DNA of 64,000 bases from the NCBI RefSeq assembly GCF_001039355.2, contig NW_019775698.1:184123-248122 (forward strand). The letters run 5' to 3'. Below are positions 9,601-31,870 of the stretch, piece by piece. Both the position numbers and the translations under genes were made by a program. Below the pieces are notes generated by a model. That model had not been told where the DNA came from. It saw only the letters and a program-made list of their open reading frames with translations, and ran no database searches. Position 1 is the first letter of the stretch. The number at the start of each line of letters is the position of its first letter. The DNA comes from Lingula anatina. Its lineage: Eukaryota > Brachiopoda > Lingulata > Lingulida > Lingulidae.

Positions 9601-12600
9601 CTAGCTTAATAACTGTTCTGCGGCTCTTTCCACATCCCAGTTGCAGGTTGAGAGAGCAGTTCTTGCTCGGTTCTGAAAACAAGGAATCAAAACATGAAGT
9701 GTTCTTATTTAAACGCCTCCCTTAAGAATAATTAAACATAACACAGATATATAATATTTACTTAACCAAAGAAGAGATACAGAATGGATATGTTTTGACT
9801 CAAAATCCCCCACATCAATGAACATTAAATGAAAATGCTGTCAACCACTTGATAAAAAGTCACAGCTTTAACATGATATATAACCTTTTTAACATGCCAT
9901 GCCTGTATTGCTGGCAACTGCCTTTGGCTGTGCTTAGCCTCCCATATCAACTGACCATCTGTATGTAGTATAATTTATAAACTACTATTGCATAACTCTA
10001 CAATACTCACTTCTTCAAATCCCATGGAAACTGCTTGCTTTAACTTTTCAATGAGATCAGGATCTCTATTACTTGCTAAAAATAATGCAAAATTACAATG
10101 AAAAAGCACTTCATGTACTATCATTATTTAAATGTTTTAGTGTCATTTAAGCATTTTAGTTGTCATTTTATATAAACATTTTCCTCGTGTACTTTCAGTC
10201 TGCATATCAGTTATGGCAATGGGTTAAGTTTGACAGCATATCATTTACAACAACGTGGTAGTTGTTACTGCATATCATTCATGGCAAATGTGTTAAGTGT
10301 GACTGCATAGATATCTATATCTGTCATGGCAATGTGTTAAGTGTGACTACATAGATATCTATATCTATCATGGCAATGTGTTAAGTGTGACTACATAGAT
10401 ATCTGTATCTGTCATGGCAATGTGTTGACTGTGACTACATCTCAGACATGACAATGTGCTATGAGGGACCTGTGACACAGAAACAAAATTTGCTGAAGTA
10501 AGGTCACTATAACAGTGGAAAAAAATTGTGCACCTACCTCCAGCATAAGCATATGCCCAATGCCGTGCAGTTTTCTCAAACATTGCCCGGTTTTCTTTGT
10601 ATTGTTTTGCTACAACTGCATCTTGTGGATCATCTGGTTCTGCTGCACCAAGGAGAGCTTGTAGGGAAATCAGAACTGTCCGTAACGTCATCGCTGCAGC
10701 CCTAGAAAACATATTTCAATGTTAAGTTAACAGCGCTGTATGTGAAATCACTGCTGCATCCCTAGAAAAAAAAAAGCATTTAAAACCGGGATAACAGAAC
10801 TGCCCATAACCTTACCACCGCAGCTCTAAATATAGAACATTTTTATGTACCCATAAAGCATATAGATCTACAGTGCAGATCATTTCAATGTAAGGATGAC
10901 AATACTGTCCATCACATCAGGTTTTTCTTGAAACTTCACTGTTCTTGAGTCTAAATTAAATCTGATGTTTATTCAACTTGGTTTATACTGAATAATCTCT
11001 ACTGCAGTGTCTGAGACAATTATAAGAATTCCCATTATTTTCACGCAAGGTGTTTTTGTACTTACCACTGATCTTTTAAAATGTCTAAACAGATGGCACC
11101 TGTCACTGAACTGATATTTGGATGCCATATTTTTGTTATAAAGCGTACCTGAAAGACAAGTGATTGACCTGGGTCATACTTCATTACAGCAAATCACAAC
11201 ATGGAAAAGCCAGATGTGTGTAGAACTCAAGAAAACAGTATAAAGATATATATATAATTCATAATAACCTGGAGTCACAGTCACTTGACTCTGCAGATAT
11301 TTATGTTAGTCTATGTAGGTTATAAGCTATTCTAGTCATACTTAACAGCTTAGAACTATGTATAACATCGATTTTGCTTTTACACACCATTGCATTATTT
11401 ATAGTCAGATCTGTGCATTTTCACCAGATGCAAATGTTATGAAATAAATACAAATTTATATAATCAGTATTTTTTTCTTTTTCTGGACTTTAATTTTATG
11501 ATATAACCTTCATGAGGTGAGATCGCATTTTCACCAGACGCAAATGTTATGAAATAAATACAAATTTATATAATCAGTATTTTTTTTTCCTGGACTTCAA
11601 TTTTATGATATAACATTTATGAGGTGAGATCACTCCTTGGCTATTTTGTGAACATATTCACTAGAAACAATCTCTTGTCATGAGTCATAACTAGTGAATA
11701 CATACCCTCAGGATTACACATCCACCTATCTCCACAGAAACAGGTACTGTTTGTTTATAATTACAGAGAGGATTTTGCATCCTATAGGACCACAAACCCA
11801 AATACAGTAGGAGATATTTCTCCATAAAATCAATGAATTCAAAACTGAAAGGGGTGCCGACACAGAATGTTTGGTGAAGTGCCATGTGATTTCAAATTTG
11901 GAATATTTTTTCAACAATGCTGACACAAAAATTATGCATGGTGCCCATAATTTGGGTTTATCCCCAAAAATAAATATTTAAGATTTTCATTTTCAGACTC
12001 TTTTTACCCATGTATAATATAAAGACAATAAAACTGGCAGATCTTGTTGAAATATTGATTATCTTTCACACATTCTTAAGGCTGAAGAACTGTATTGCAT
12101 ACCTTAGGTGGATTAAATGGGTAAGTCTCTGGAATCTTTATTTCAAGCTGGTATTTTCCTCCTTCATATGGGGTATCAGGTGGCCCTGCTATCTCTCCTT
12201 TTAATTCTGTGTAAGTGTCATTTGTTAATTCTACACTAATTTCAAAGCTTTTCACCTGCAGAGGAAATAACAAACATTTCACATAATAATAATAGATGCA
12301 GCAATTCTTTTTGGCAACACAGTCTGACTGACTATTAATTTTTATATTTATTTATTAATGGCTGAATAAACTGTTATCTTATGTAATAATGTATCAACAT
12401 GCAGCTGTGTTAAAGTACTTTTGTACTGTACATTATACCTCTCGAATCAAGGAAACACAATGTTCACTAAATACTTATAATTACATGACTATCAAAATGA
12501 AAATATTCCCAAAATGTTTAACAATATACTAGTTATCATTTTTTGGCAAAAGGATTCCAGTGATATGATACAAACTAAATTAATTATAAAAAGAGCATAG

Positions 12601-13539
12601 TGGCTAACACACACACACACACACACATGCATGCTTGCACACACATGCACACACACACACACACACACACAACTGAGTTTAAAAAGGTAAACATCTACGT
12701 TGATCATTTTTGTAAACCTTGTTCTTTTAATTGCTTGATAAGCTTGTTCTTTTGTTATTACTTTTTCAAGTATTTTTCAAAGATGCATACAAAAAAAAAC
12801 AGTTTAGCTATGTGATACTATTAACTGAGCAACTAACCTACTTACTTTCACCTAGTTATACAACTTCACATACACTTGCATAATAAACAAAATTTCATAA
12901 TGGATATACTGGCCTATAAATTCCCCACTGCTCAAAACTATTGAAATTTACAAATTTGAATTTATTTCAGACAAGTATTGTAAAATTAGTCTCAAAATAT
13001 TAAAATGCAGCTTTTAATATACAACCAGTTATTTCTTTAAATTATGATCTATCATTTCGTAACAGGCTCTTTATTAAGTAAACACCAACAGAATTTAAGA
13101 CATTCATCTCGACACATTTGTAGAATAAAGTCCATTCATTTAGTATAAATATAATTGCTTGGGAATATTTGCACTCTGGACTCTTTTACTAATGAGTCTG
13201 AGTTACGATGACATTATTTTTTTCTGCTGAAATGATAATAGGTGTAGCCCTGAGTGATCATTACAAAATAGCAAATCTTCTAGGAACAAGTTATCTCAAA
13301 GTTACAAGCTATTTGACAGTATCACTGGCTATTCCTTTTACTCACTAGAGGTTGAATATACACAAAAATCAGCTGTTATGTTTTGACAAGCTTCGAAACG
13401 TTGTGATCAAATACACACAAGTCAAATGACTGCCCCAACATAACAACGTCGTTTTTAAGTTGAATAAGATTCCTACCTCCTCGCTTTTCACAACCTCTTT
13501 AAATTCTCTTTTTATCCGAGCTACTGCTATATTAGCCAT
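9601..13539 (-). CDS. UBE2K: ubiquitin-conjugating enzyme E2 K
   Basis: Six exons on the minus strand: 13477-13539, 12103-12255, 11066-11148, 10538-10701, 10011-10075, 9601-9672 (stop TAG 9601-9603). Phases close exactly to 600 bases, 199 residues, against 200 in the human protein. The product carries the UBC fold with [14 protein letters not shown], the HPN motif and the catalytic cysteine in [14 protein letters not shown]-terminal UBA domain follows (SMGFEE ... [12 protein letters not shown]), the hallmark of UBE2K/HIP2 among E2s. It receives ubiquitin from E1 and builds Lys48-linked chains in cytosol and nucleus (family knowledge). It shares a short bidirectional promoter with PRPS. Intron 4 (between the third-last and second-last coding exons) carries a 44-base minisatellite. 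Confidence 0.96.
10205..10435. repeat. 44-bp minisatellite in UBE2K intron, short allele
   Basis: About five degenerate copies of a roughly 44-base unit containing ATGGCAATGTGTTAAGTGTG and GATATCTGTATCTGTC. The corresponding place in the second contig reading (15815-16375) holds about a dozen copies. Confidence 0.85.
12609..12671. repeat. (CA)n microsatellite
   Basis: CA dinucleotide tract with interruptions in the first intron of UBE2K; the matching tract in the second reading (18533-18592) differs in length and interruptions. Confidence 0.9.
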
Positions 13540-13913
13540 TTGTGGCTTAAGCGTCTTTTTATCTCAAACAACAAGTTCAGAATCGTTGATCGAACCTTTA
13601 CAAACTGAAGTTTCATGAATTAGGTCAGATGAGTACCGGAAGTAATTACTAAGATTGGGCATGCGTATTGAAATATCGTCTCCCCGAGAGAAAATTTATT
13701 GTGCTAAAAACGCCAATATGATATCTTTATGGGATAAAAACTATACAGAAGCATATTGTTGCTCTTTATACTAAATTTATGATATTTTGATAGTTTTTCT
13801 TTTAACTTCAGTATTTTAGTACTGCCATCTGTCGGCCGATGGACAGAGTAGCGGGAGTTGTTGTAAAGGAATCAAAACAATCGTGCGCCGTGCCACTCCA
13901 GCATAATATTAAA
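13540..13913. promoter_or_regulatory. bidirectional promoter UBE2K / PRPS
   Basis: Only 374 bases separate the UBE2K start codon (minus) from the conserved PRPS ATG (plus). The interval contains CCGGAAGT (ETS core) at 13636-13643 and GGGCATGCGTATT (an NRF1-like core) just after it. No TATA box is apparent. A second reading of the same interval lies at 19447-19820 with the ETS motif at 19543-19550 unchanged. Confidence 0.75.
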
Positions 13914-15200
<1,287 letters not shown>

Positions 15201-15248
15201 TAACAAAACTCAATCTAGCAAAGTACCTTTAACCGAGTTACACTTTAN

Positions 15249-18200
15249 AGCTCTTTCCACATCCCAGTTGCAGGTTGAGAGAGCAGTTCTTGCTCGGTTC
15301 TGAAAACAAGGAATCAAAACATGAAGTGTTCTTATTTAAACGCCTCCCTTAAGAATAATTAAACATAACACAGATATATAATATTTACTTAACCAAAGCA
15401 GAGATACAGAATGGATATGTTTTGACTCAAAATCCCCCACATCAATGAACATTAAATGAAAATGCTGTCAACCACTTGATAAAAAGTCACAGCTTTAACA
15501 TGATATATAACCTTTTTAACATGCCATGCCTGTATTGCTGGCAACTGCCTTTAGCTGTGCTTAGCCTCCCATATCAACTGACCATATGTATGTAGTATAA
15601 TTTATAAACTATTATTGCATAACTCTACAATACTTACTTCTTCAAATCCCATGGAAACTGCTTGCTTTAACTTTTCAATGAGATCAGGATCTCTATTACT
15701 TGCTAAAAAGAATGCAAAATTACAATGAAATAGCACTTCATGTACTATCATTATTTAAATGTTTTAGTGTCATTTAAGCGTTTTAGTTGTCATTTTACAT
15801 AAACACTTTCCCGTCAGCCATGGCAATGTGTTAAGTGTAACTACATAGATATCTGTATCTGTCACGGCAATGTGTTAAGTGTGACTGCACAGATATCTGT
15901 ATCTGTCATGGCAAATGTGTTAAGTGCGACTGCATAGATATCTGTATCTGTCATGGCAATTTGTTCAATGTAACTACACAGATATCTGTATTTGTCATGG
16001 CAATGTGTTAAGTGTGACTACATATATATTTGTATCTGTCATGGCAAATGTGTTAAGTGCGACTGCATAGATATCTGTATCTGTCATGGCAATGTGTTCA
16101 ATGTAACTGCACAGATATCTGTATGTCATGGCAAATGTGTTAAGTGTAACTACATAGATATCTGTATCTGTAATGGCAATGTGTTAAGTGTAACTACATA
16201 GATATCTGTATCTGTCATGGCAATGTGTTAAGTGTGACTGCACAGATATCTGTATCTGTCATGGCAATGTGTTAAGTGTGACTACATAGATATCTGTATC
16301 TGTCATGGCAAAGTGTTAAGTGCAACTGCATAGATATCTGTATCTGTCATGGCAATGTGTTAAGTGTGACTACATCTCAGACATAACATTGCACTATGAG
16401 GGACCTGTGACACAATCAAAATTAGCTAAAGTAAGGTGACTATAACTTTGAAAAAAAAATTGTGTCCCTACCTCCAGCATAAGCATATGCCCAATGCCGT
16501 GCAGTTTTCTCAAACATTGCCCGGTTTTCTTTGTATTGTTTTGCTACAACTGCATCTTGTGGATCATCTGGTTCTGCTGCACCAAGGAGAGCTTGTAGGG
16601 AAATCAGAACTGTCCGTAACGTCATCGCTGCAGCCCTAGAAAACAATATTTCAATGTTAAGTTAATGGCGCTGTCTGTGAAATCACTGCTGCATCCCTAG
16701 AAAAAAAAGACCATTTAAAACCGGGATAACAGAACTGTCCATAACCTTACCACCGCAGCTCTAAATATAGAACATTATTATGTACCCATAACAGCATATC
16801 TACAGTGCAGATCATTTCAATGTAAGGATGACAATACTGTGCATCACATCAGGTTTTTCTTGAAACTTCACTGTTCTTGAGTCGAAATTAAATCTGATGT
16901 TTATTCAACTTGGTTTATACTGAATAATCTCTACTGCAGTGTCTGAGACAGTTATAAGAATTCCCATTATTTTCACGCAAGGTGTTTTTGTACTTACCAC
17001 TGATCTTTTAAAATGTCTAAACAGATGGCACCTGTCACTGAACTGATATTTGGATGCCATATTTTTGTTATAAAGCGTACCTGAAAGACAAGTGATTGAC
17101 CTGGGTCATACTTCATTACAGCAAATCACAACATGGAAAAGCCAGATGTGTGTAGAACTCAAGAAAACAGTATAAATATATATAATCCAACATAATAACC
17201 TGGAGTCACAGTCACTTGACTCTGCAGATATTTATGTTAGTCTATGTAGGTTATAAGCTATTCTAGTCATACTTAACAGCTTAGAACTATGTATAACATT
17301 GATTTGCTTTTACACACCATTGCATTATTTATAGTCAGATCTGTGCATTTTCACCAGATGCAAATGTTATGAAATAAATACAAATTTATATAATCAGTAT
17401 TTTTTTCTTTTTCTGGACTAAAATTTTATGATATAACCTTTATGAGGTGAGATCGCATTTTCACCAGACGCAAATGTTATGAAATAAATACAAAATTATA
17501 TAATCAGTATTTTTTTTCCTGGACTTCAATTTTATGATATAACATTTATGAGGTGAGATCACTCCTTGGCTATTTTGTGAACACATTCACTAGAAACAAT
17601 CTCTTGCCATGCCTTGGGGTCATGAGTCATAACTAGTGAGTACATACCCTCAGGATTACACATCCACCCATCCCCACAGAAACAGGTACTGTTTGTTTAT
17701 AATAACAGAGAGGATTTTGCATCCTATAGGACCACAAACCCAAATACAGTAGGAGATATTTCTCCATAAAATCAATGAATTCAAAACTGAAAGGGGTGCC
17801 GACACAGAATGTTTGGTGAAGTGCCATGTGATTTCAAATTTGGAATATTTTTTCAACAATGCTGACACAAAAATTATGCATGGTGCCCATAATTTGGCTT
17901 TATCCCCAAAAATAAATATTTAAGATTTTCATTTTCAGACTCTTTTTACCCATGTATAATATAAAGACAATAAAACTGGCAGATCTTGTTGAAATATTGA
18001 TTATCTTTCACACATTCTTAAGGCTGAAGAACTGTATTGCATACCTTAGGTGGATTAAATGGGTAAGTCTCTGGAATCTTTATTTCAAGCTGGTATTTTC
18101 CTCCTTCATATGGGGTATCAGGTGGCCCTGCTATCTCTCCTTTTAATTCTGTGTAAGTGTCATTTGTTAATTCTACACTAATTTCAAAGCTTTTCACCTG

Positions 18201-19446
18201 CAGAGGAAATAACAAACATTTCACATAATAATAGATGCAGCAATTCTTTTTGGCAACACAGTCTGACTGACTATTAATTTTTATATTTATATATTAATGG
18301 CTGAATAAACTGTTATCTTATGTAATTATGTGTTTAAGTACTTTTGTACTGTACATTACACCTCTCGAATCAAGGAAACACAATGTTCACTTAATACTTA
18401 TAATTACATGACTATCAAAATGAAAATATTCCCAAAATGTTTAACAATATACTAGTTATCATTTTTTGGCAAAAGGATTCCAGTGATATGATACAAACTA
18501 AATTAATTATAAAAAGAGCATAGTGGCTAACACACACATGCATGCTTGCACACACACACATGTACACACACACACACACAAACACACACACAACTAAGTT
18601 TAAAAAGGTAAACATCTACGTTGATCATTTTTGTAAATCTTGTTCTTTTAATTGCTTGATAAGCTTGTTCTTTTGTTACTACTTTTTCAAGTATTTTTCA
18701 AAGATACATACAAAAAACAGTTTAGCTATCTGATACTATAAACTGAGCAACTAACCCATTTACTTTCACCTTGTTATACAACACATACACTTGCATAATA
18801 AAAAAATGTCATAATGTATATACTGGCCTATAAATTCCCCGCCGCCCAAAACTATTGAAATTTACAAATTTGCATTTATTTCAGGCAAGTACTGTAAAAT
18901 TAATCTCAAAATAACAAAATGCAGCTTTTATACAACCAGTTATTTCTTTAAATTATGATCTATCATTTCGTAACAGGCTTTTTATAAAGTAAACACCAAC
19001 AGAATTTAAGACATTCATCTCAACATATTTGTAGAATTAAGTCTAATATTTAGTATAAATATAATTGCTGGGCAATATTTGCACTCTGGACTCTTCTTAT
19101 GAGTCCGAGTTACGATGAAATTATTTTTTTCTGCTGAAATGATAATAGGTGTAGCCCTGAGTGATCATTACAAAATAGCAAATCTTCTAGGAACAAGTTA
19201 TCTCAAAGTTACAAGCTATTTGACAGTATCACTGGCTATTCCTTTTACTCACTAGAGGTTGAATATACACAAAAATCAGCTGTTATGTTTTGACAAGCTT
19301 CGAAACGTTGTGATCGAATACACACAAGTCAAATGACTGCCCCAACATAACAACGTCGTTTTTAAGTTGAATAAGATTCCTACCTCCTCGCTTTTCACAA
19401 CCTCTTTAAATTCTCTTTTTATCCGAGCTACTGCTATATTAGCCAT
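15249..19446 (-). CDS. UBE2K: UBE2K, second reading (3' end truncated at N)
   Basis: Exons 19384-19446, 18045-18197, 16998-17080, 16472-16635, 15638-15702 and 15249-15299. The first five match the complete reading at 9601-13539 in length and phase. The last exon is cut by the N at 15248 and lacks the final codons of the UBA domain and the stop. The encoded protein is otherwise the same. This is most likely the second allele rather than a paralogue. Confidence 0.9.
15815..16375. repeat. 44-bp minisatellite in UBE2K intron, long allele
   Basis: About twelve copies of the unit seen at 10205-10435, with short internal variants (GTGACTACA, GCGACTGCA, GTAACTACA). The array accounts for most of the length difference between the two readings of the locus. 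Confidence 0.9.
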
Positions 19447-19820
19447 TTGTGGCTTAAGCGTCTTTTTATCTCAAACAACAAGTTCAGAATCGTTGATCGA
19501 ACCTTTACAAACTGAAGTTTCATGAATTAGGTCAGATGAGTACCGGAAGTAATTACTAAGATTGGGCATGCGTATTGAAATATCGTCTCCCCGAGAGAAA
19601 ATTTATTGTGCTAAAAACGCCAATATGATATCTCTATGGGATAAAAACTGTACAGAAGCATAATGTTGTTCTTTATACTAAATTTGTGATATTTTGATAG
19701 TTTTTCTTTCAACTTCAGTATTTTAATGCTGCCATCTGTCGGCCGATGGACAGAGTAGCGGGAGTTGTTGTAAAGGAATCAAAACAATCGTGTGCCGTGC
19801 CACTTCAGCATAATATTAAA

Positions 19821-26821
<7,001 letters not shown>

Positions 26822-29196
26822 CTACCAGTTGTGGAAAATGGGAGTTGAGGATTTAGCAGAAGCTGAAAAGCATTTAGCGAACGAGAAAGCTGCAATGTGT
26901 GCAGTCCTTGGATGAAACTGGTTACAAGTTTCTGAAGATTACACAGCTAAGATTATGGATTACTTCAGTATTTGGCATTCTTGTGGAGATATGCCTCTGT
27001 ATTGTTCATGGACTGAATATTGGCTGGACCATAATTGAGAATACTCCTACAAATACCTTTACAAAAAGGATTGAACAACATATTTGACAATCTAGTAATA
27101 ATTTTTTTAATAACTATTAAGAATAATGCATGGAGAATAGAAGAAAACAATTTAAAATGATTGCTGTGTGTATAATTGTTACACTGCCAAAAAGCACTGC
27201 CTCACACCTTTGCTACTAGAAGCCACTGCACACCCTAGTGTAATTCATTTCAATTATTTCACATTTCCCTGCACATCCCTAGGTCACAGGTGAACTTAAA
27301 AAGTACAAGAGAAAGAAAGGCATCAACATTTAGGGTAAACAGACCTAGTAGAAACATGATAAATGTATATTTTTATCTCGTATTTTATTTGGAGATTTTA
27401 ATGACATATTTACATTGTCATTGATAGAAGTTTGGAACAGTTGGATGGAGGGAGGGATTAGAAATATAACTGATTGAAAATGAAAATGAGACGATAAGAA
27501 AAATGTGAAGCCATTTAAAACAAGATCACTCGTTAAAATAACAATGTAATTTTTATGACAAATAAAATGTAGAAAAAGGGATTTTTGTTCAACTATTCAA
27601 GAAAATGGACACTCTGCTTAGAGTAATGTGTTCTTTGTGAGATTAGCCTTGTTATTAATCACAGAAAATTGAAGACCTGAAACTTTTTCTAAATGTGTTC
27701 CTATAGATGTGACTTTACAATAAAATTATCTGCCTTGGACTAAGTAAATTTCTTTGGAATGTCCACAGGCTTAGTTCGTTATTTTTTGCATTTTATTTGT
27801 GAAATGAACCAAACAAAGGCTGATTAAATGAAGTTTCACTAGTTTACACCCATTCACTGCACACGACACTGCAAAAGTAACTGCGAGCTATATGTTGCGT
27901 TATTTAAAATAAACATTCTAGTCATTTTCTGAGACGTTAAACATATTCACTTCTTGACAAATTGCAGATTCTCTATGTTGGTAAAAATGAACTTAACCGA
28001 TTGGAGAATGTGAGATAGTGCTTTGAGTGACAGTGAACCATTTATCAGAGTTCACAGTTTGAAAGTGACAAATCTGAGGTTGACGAGATTTCTCAGAAGT
28101 CCCACCTTTTCCACTAAGACCCACACAATTCTTTCTCTACTTCTACGGTTTGACCTACTTGTAATTAGATGCATCTCTGGGAAAAATAAATAAGTGGCCA
28201 ATTTGATTTTTCTTTATCATTTAATGTATTAAGTATTTGAGTACAGCAGCCAGTTAAATCATTTCTACAATAATAATAATAAGAAGAATATATTTAATGG
28301 CTGATGATATTACAGCGGTGCACAGAATCCCAAATCCTCACACAGGGGCAGATCCAGAGATATTTTCTGACAGTCTTCCAATTTATCTTTGTTGGCACAT
28401 CCTCCACTACCCCCACGGTCACCCCTGCATGCGCTCACACACATTTATATATATGCAGTGGTGTGTAATTAAAAAGTTAAATTGTTTACGAGCTCTTGGT
28501 CAAATGTTACTGGCCCTAAGTCAAACATAGACCAAGAGGACCAACCTCAGATCAAATATGGCAGACCCTACATGAAAAAAAAAAAAAAACGACTTAATCC
28601 ACTGATGGTCTCCCCGCCTCCACGTGCTGTCCTTGCAGGGGTATAGCAATTAAATCTTGGAGCTGAGATTTCATCTGTTAAATGGCTTGTATTTGACCCA
28701 TGGATCAGTAGATCCTAGGATCTTCTGTTCTAAATGGCCTTCAACTGGTAAAATCTGCTAACGTGTTTATAATGAAGTAACTTCACCCGCATATTTTTTT
28801 TTATCTTCTCATCCTTTTTTTAAGAAGAGAAGGCATGTGCACATCATTTGGCTTTTGGAATTCTCTATGGTCAGTGAAATGGAATTTATAACAAAAAATA
28901 CTGCAAATCAACACAAACCCTTTATTAAACTGTGTAAACATTTCGTATACAGAGACATTGATTAATTCGAGTGGTATTTATGAATTCCAACACTTCAGGT
29001 GCACAAACACACAGCAATGTTTTCATTTTAAACTGAATTCTATCATACGGTCCCATTTTACAGAAATTATATTACCTATTAGTGTCAGTCTTTCCAAGAT
29101 TTTCATCATCAAATTCACGAAAAGTTAAAATTGATGAAGTTAGATTTTACCTAAAGCAACAAAAATATCCTAGTGTTTGTCTATATATTCTTTCTC
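26822..29196. other. PRPS 3' region and intergenic DNA
   Basis: No gene recognised. AATAAA hexamers at 27561-27566 and 27719-27724 are candidate poly(A) signals for the PRPS isoform using exon B. On the minus strand TTTATT at 28921-28926 is a candidate poly(A) signal for the gene at 29197-31623, 271 bases past its stop. Confidence 0.5.
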
Positions 29197-30426
29197 TTAA
29201 TCGTACTTTACTCCATGGTCTCTCTCCATAAAATGCTTCAATTTCTCATTCCGTAACTCTTTCTTAGGATCGACAACGGTTCCATCGTTGAAGATGACGG
29301 GCATATTATCTATGTACCTATAACCTCTAGCTGGAAAAACTGCTGGGTCTTCAGCGCCATAACAGGTCTGAAATGAATTGAAACAGAAACTGATGATAAT
29401 CTTGTATTCATTAAAATGTTCACCACAACTCTGACAGAAATCCATCCATGTAGTAGTGTCAAGTTGTAACCGCATTTAAACCATCTGAATTTGACGCAAA
29501 TTTTCTCAAGCCTACCTCAGTTTTCGGCCTCATCCAAGACCTTCATTACAGAGGTTGGAATCAAGTACCTTTCAGAGGTGATGGTAATATCCTGAATGTG
29601 TGACAGGACAAGACACTAGGGAAGGGTGATTTCTTGATATTGTATGATGTATGTGTGCTTTGAATAAGTGCACCCATAAACAGAGCAGTTAAAGTGACTG
29701 GGAGCAGACTGAGATCAGAAAAGACACATTGGGTGAAAAGACTCCCTACATAGTTCTACATAGTTCATCCCAACTCTGCAGTCTCTTGCTGAGTGCAATT
29801 AGCTCAAATGATCGGCACATCTCCTGGCGTTGGCCAGAATTCAAAAAGGCTGGCGACAATACAAGTTGGCCATCTCAGTTCCCACAGGGCCTGATACAAT
29901 AATTCTATAACAGACAACTAGTGGACCTTGTGGTCAGAGAGTATGGTCTGGCAATGAAATTCCATGGGAGAGACTGGGGACACCAGAGAAAAAAAGGGGT
30001 AAAAGGGGCAATTTACTTGTGCCCACAGGCCTAGCCTGAACTAAGCCAGGGTGAGAGAGACTAATTGTAGCTGAAACTGGATATTTCAATCAGTTCAGTG
30101 TTTTGCACTAAGACCCCATTCCCATACCTATAGGTATGGGAAAGGGGGTCCAGGCCTAAACATCACTGACGTAGGTCTTGGATCATACTCATAACACTAG
30201 GATAGGTGCCAAGAAAAATTTGTGTAGAAATGTGGTACTTTTAAACTTTGCAATAACCACCAAGAATGAATGGATTTTGATGAAGAGTCTTAAGTCAAAC
30301 AACACTTGCATTGCCGCAATAATTTTCAGCTGTTCAAAATCTGTATAAAGATTTAAAATATGACTGACTCACTATTCTTGCAAACACCAGAAGTTAACTA
30401 GATAGATCTAACAGTCTGACTGACAA

Positions 30427-30466
<40 letters not shown>

Positions 30467-31623
30467 GTAAATATATTAGATCTTACCCAGTATGCAGCGG
30501 CAATAAAAATAACAATTTGGATGCCTATGTGAATATTGTAAACTCTGTTTTTTCTGTCATACTGCTCTTTCCATGATCCCTCTGCTTTGGGCATCCTATC
30601 CATTATTACTCCAAAGTATTCATTTCTCTCTCGTGGTGAAGGCAGATCACCATGGCCACCTAAAGCTGATGCAGATACATGGATGTTGGACCCTGAAATT
30701 AAATATAAAATAGTCATCTTGCTGTCCACCAGTTAAGGTGCCGTGAAATTAAACACCTGCAAAAGAAAACCAAAAACAGGCTTCAAAATGCGCCGGGTAG
30801 AAGTCAAATAATGAGGCAACCTACTGCATAGAATCCTGTACAACAGAAGCTGCACAACCAATGTGATTATTCCAAAGATATTTCTTGGTGGGAAATGATT
30901 TCTAATGAATTTTTCGCGTTGAGAAGTGTTTGTGGATGCCATTGCCCCTTCCAAAGGACATGCATGATTTCACAGCGGCATACCTACAGCACAAGCAGAT
31001 GAATCTTACTTTAGTCGCGGCTCTGTTGACGAGAAAACTGGTTGGCCTTACATGAGTGTGCAAGTTAAGAAAATGAGAGGAAAAAAGATAAAACTCTGAG
31101 AGCTGCTGCATCAAGGTGAATGCACAAACTTGTCGTCATTTTACACTTTTTGGGGCCCTTGCTTTCATAGCCCTTGCTAGTAATATTATCTCACATCAGA
31201 GGCCGTAAATAGGCGTGGTAACGCATGAATTTAGTGCTACCAACTCCACTGCTTACAGGACGATACTGCCTACTAAGTACTACTACTAGTAACAAAGGGC
31301 CCAAATATTTATGCACTAATATAAATCCAATGTTCTTCATCTGAAAAAATAACTTGCTTTGTTTTGACTTTTACTTTGGGGGCTTTCAATATCAATATAA
31401 CATTTGCTGTAAAAAATAACAATATTCTCGAAGCGAAGCCAAAGGGCGACCTTGTCAAGAGACATTCGTCCATAAATTAGTCACGTTCTCCCTGTGAGCA
31501 AATGGAAAAATATACCATAACAGTAATTATTTTCTTATATAGAATTTCGACAAAAAGCTACTTACTGGAGGCGGTAATAGCCCGCCTAACAAGTGGCGTC
31601 AACTGAGATGCTCTTAAAAGCAT
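29197..31623 (-). CDS. small mitochondrial single-pass membrane protein (respiratory-chain-accessory-like)
   Basis: Three minus-strand exons: 31566-31623, 30487-30692 and 29197-29367 (stop TAA). Phases close to 435 bases, 144 residues. The N terminus (MLLRASQLTPLVRRAITAS) is rich in Arg, Ser and Leu with no acid, as in mitochondrial presequences. A GSW..YDRKNR segment and then one hydrophobic helix (about residues 70-88, IGIQIVIFIAAAYW) follow, and the soluble tail has a GYRYIDNMPVIFNDG stretch. The size and layout resemble accessory subunits of complex I or IV, and the segment before the helix recalls the small deltamethrin-resistance (prag01) domain family, but I cannot name it with confidence. 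Head-to-head with VPS36. Confidence 0.72.
30112..30151. repeat. short palindrome CCCATTCCCATACC/GGTATGGG
   Basis: A near-perfect inverted repeat within intron 2 of the mitochondrial protein gene. Its CCCATTCCCATA end resembles the termini of palindromic elements in PGM2 introns at 56402 and 56727, so it may be a solo terminus of that family. Confidence 0.4.
30430..30474. repeat. (TAA)n microsatellite
   Basis: About thirteen ATA/TAA trinucleotides immediately downstream of the exon 2 donor of the minus-strand gene. Confidence 0.9.
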
Positions 31624-31870
31624 TTTAACGTCTTTTGATGTTTGCGAGATGGTCTTACGCAAAATGGCCGACGCTTTACTTCACGGACTGAATTATTAGA
31701 CGAACTATATTGCTCAAAAATCGGCATATTTGGTTTTGCAAAAATTTCACCTCAATATTCATTTTTCTGGTGTATAAAAATGTGCATCAAATACATTTAT
31801 AATAGTGAAATTATTTTGTTCTGTAGCCTCATGTCATTCATCCCGCAGCAAAAAGACTTCCTGTTTCAGA
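31624..31870. promoter_or_regulatory. bidirectional promoter, mitochondrial protein / VPS36
   Basis: 247 bases separate the two divergent start codons. No TATA box at a usual position is evident for either gene. The strict ACTTCCGG core seen in the other promoters is not present here. Confidence 0.55.

Noticed and set aside
12492-12815. Frames of Cys/Val or Thr/His repeats around 12600 and 18415-18733
   Set aside because: These are translations of the (CA)n microsatellites.
30733-31114. Two minus-strand frames of about 70 codons between exons 1 and 2 of the mitochondrial protein gene
   Set aside because: Neither joins the flanking exons in frame, and the direct join of 31566 to 30692 already gives a complete protein.
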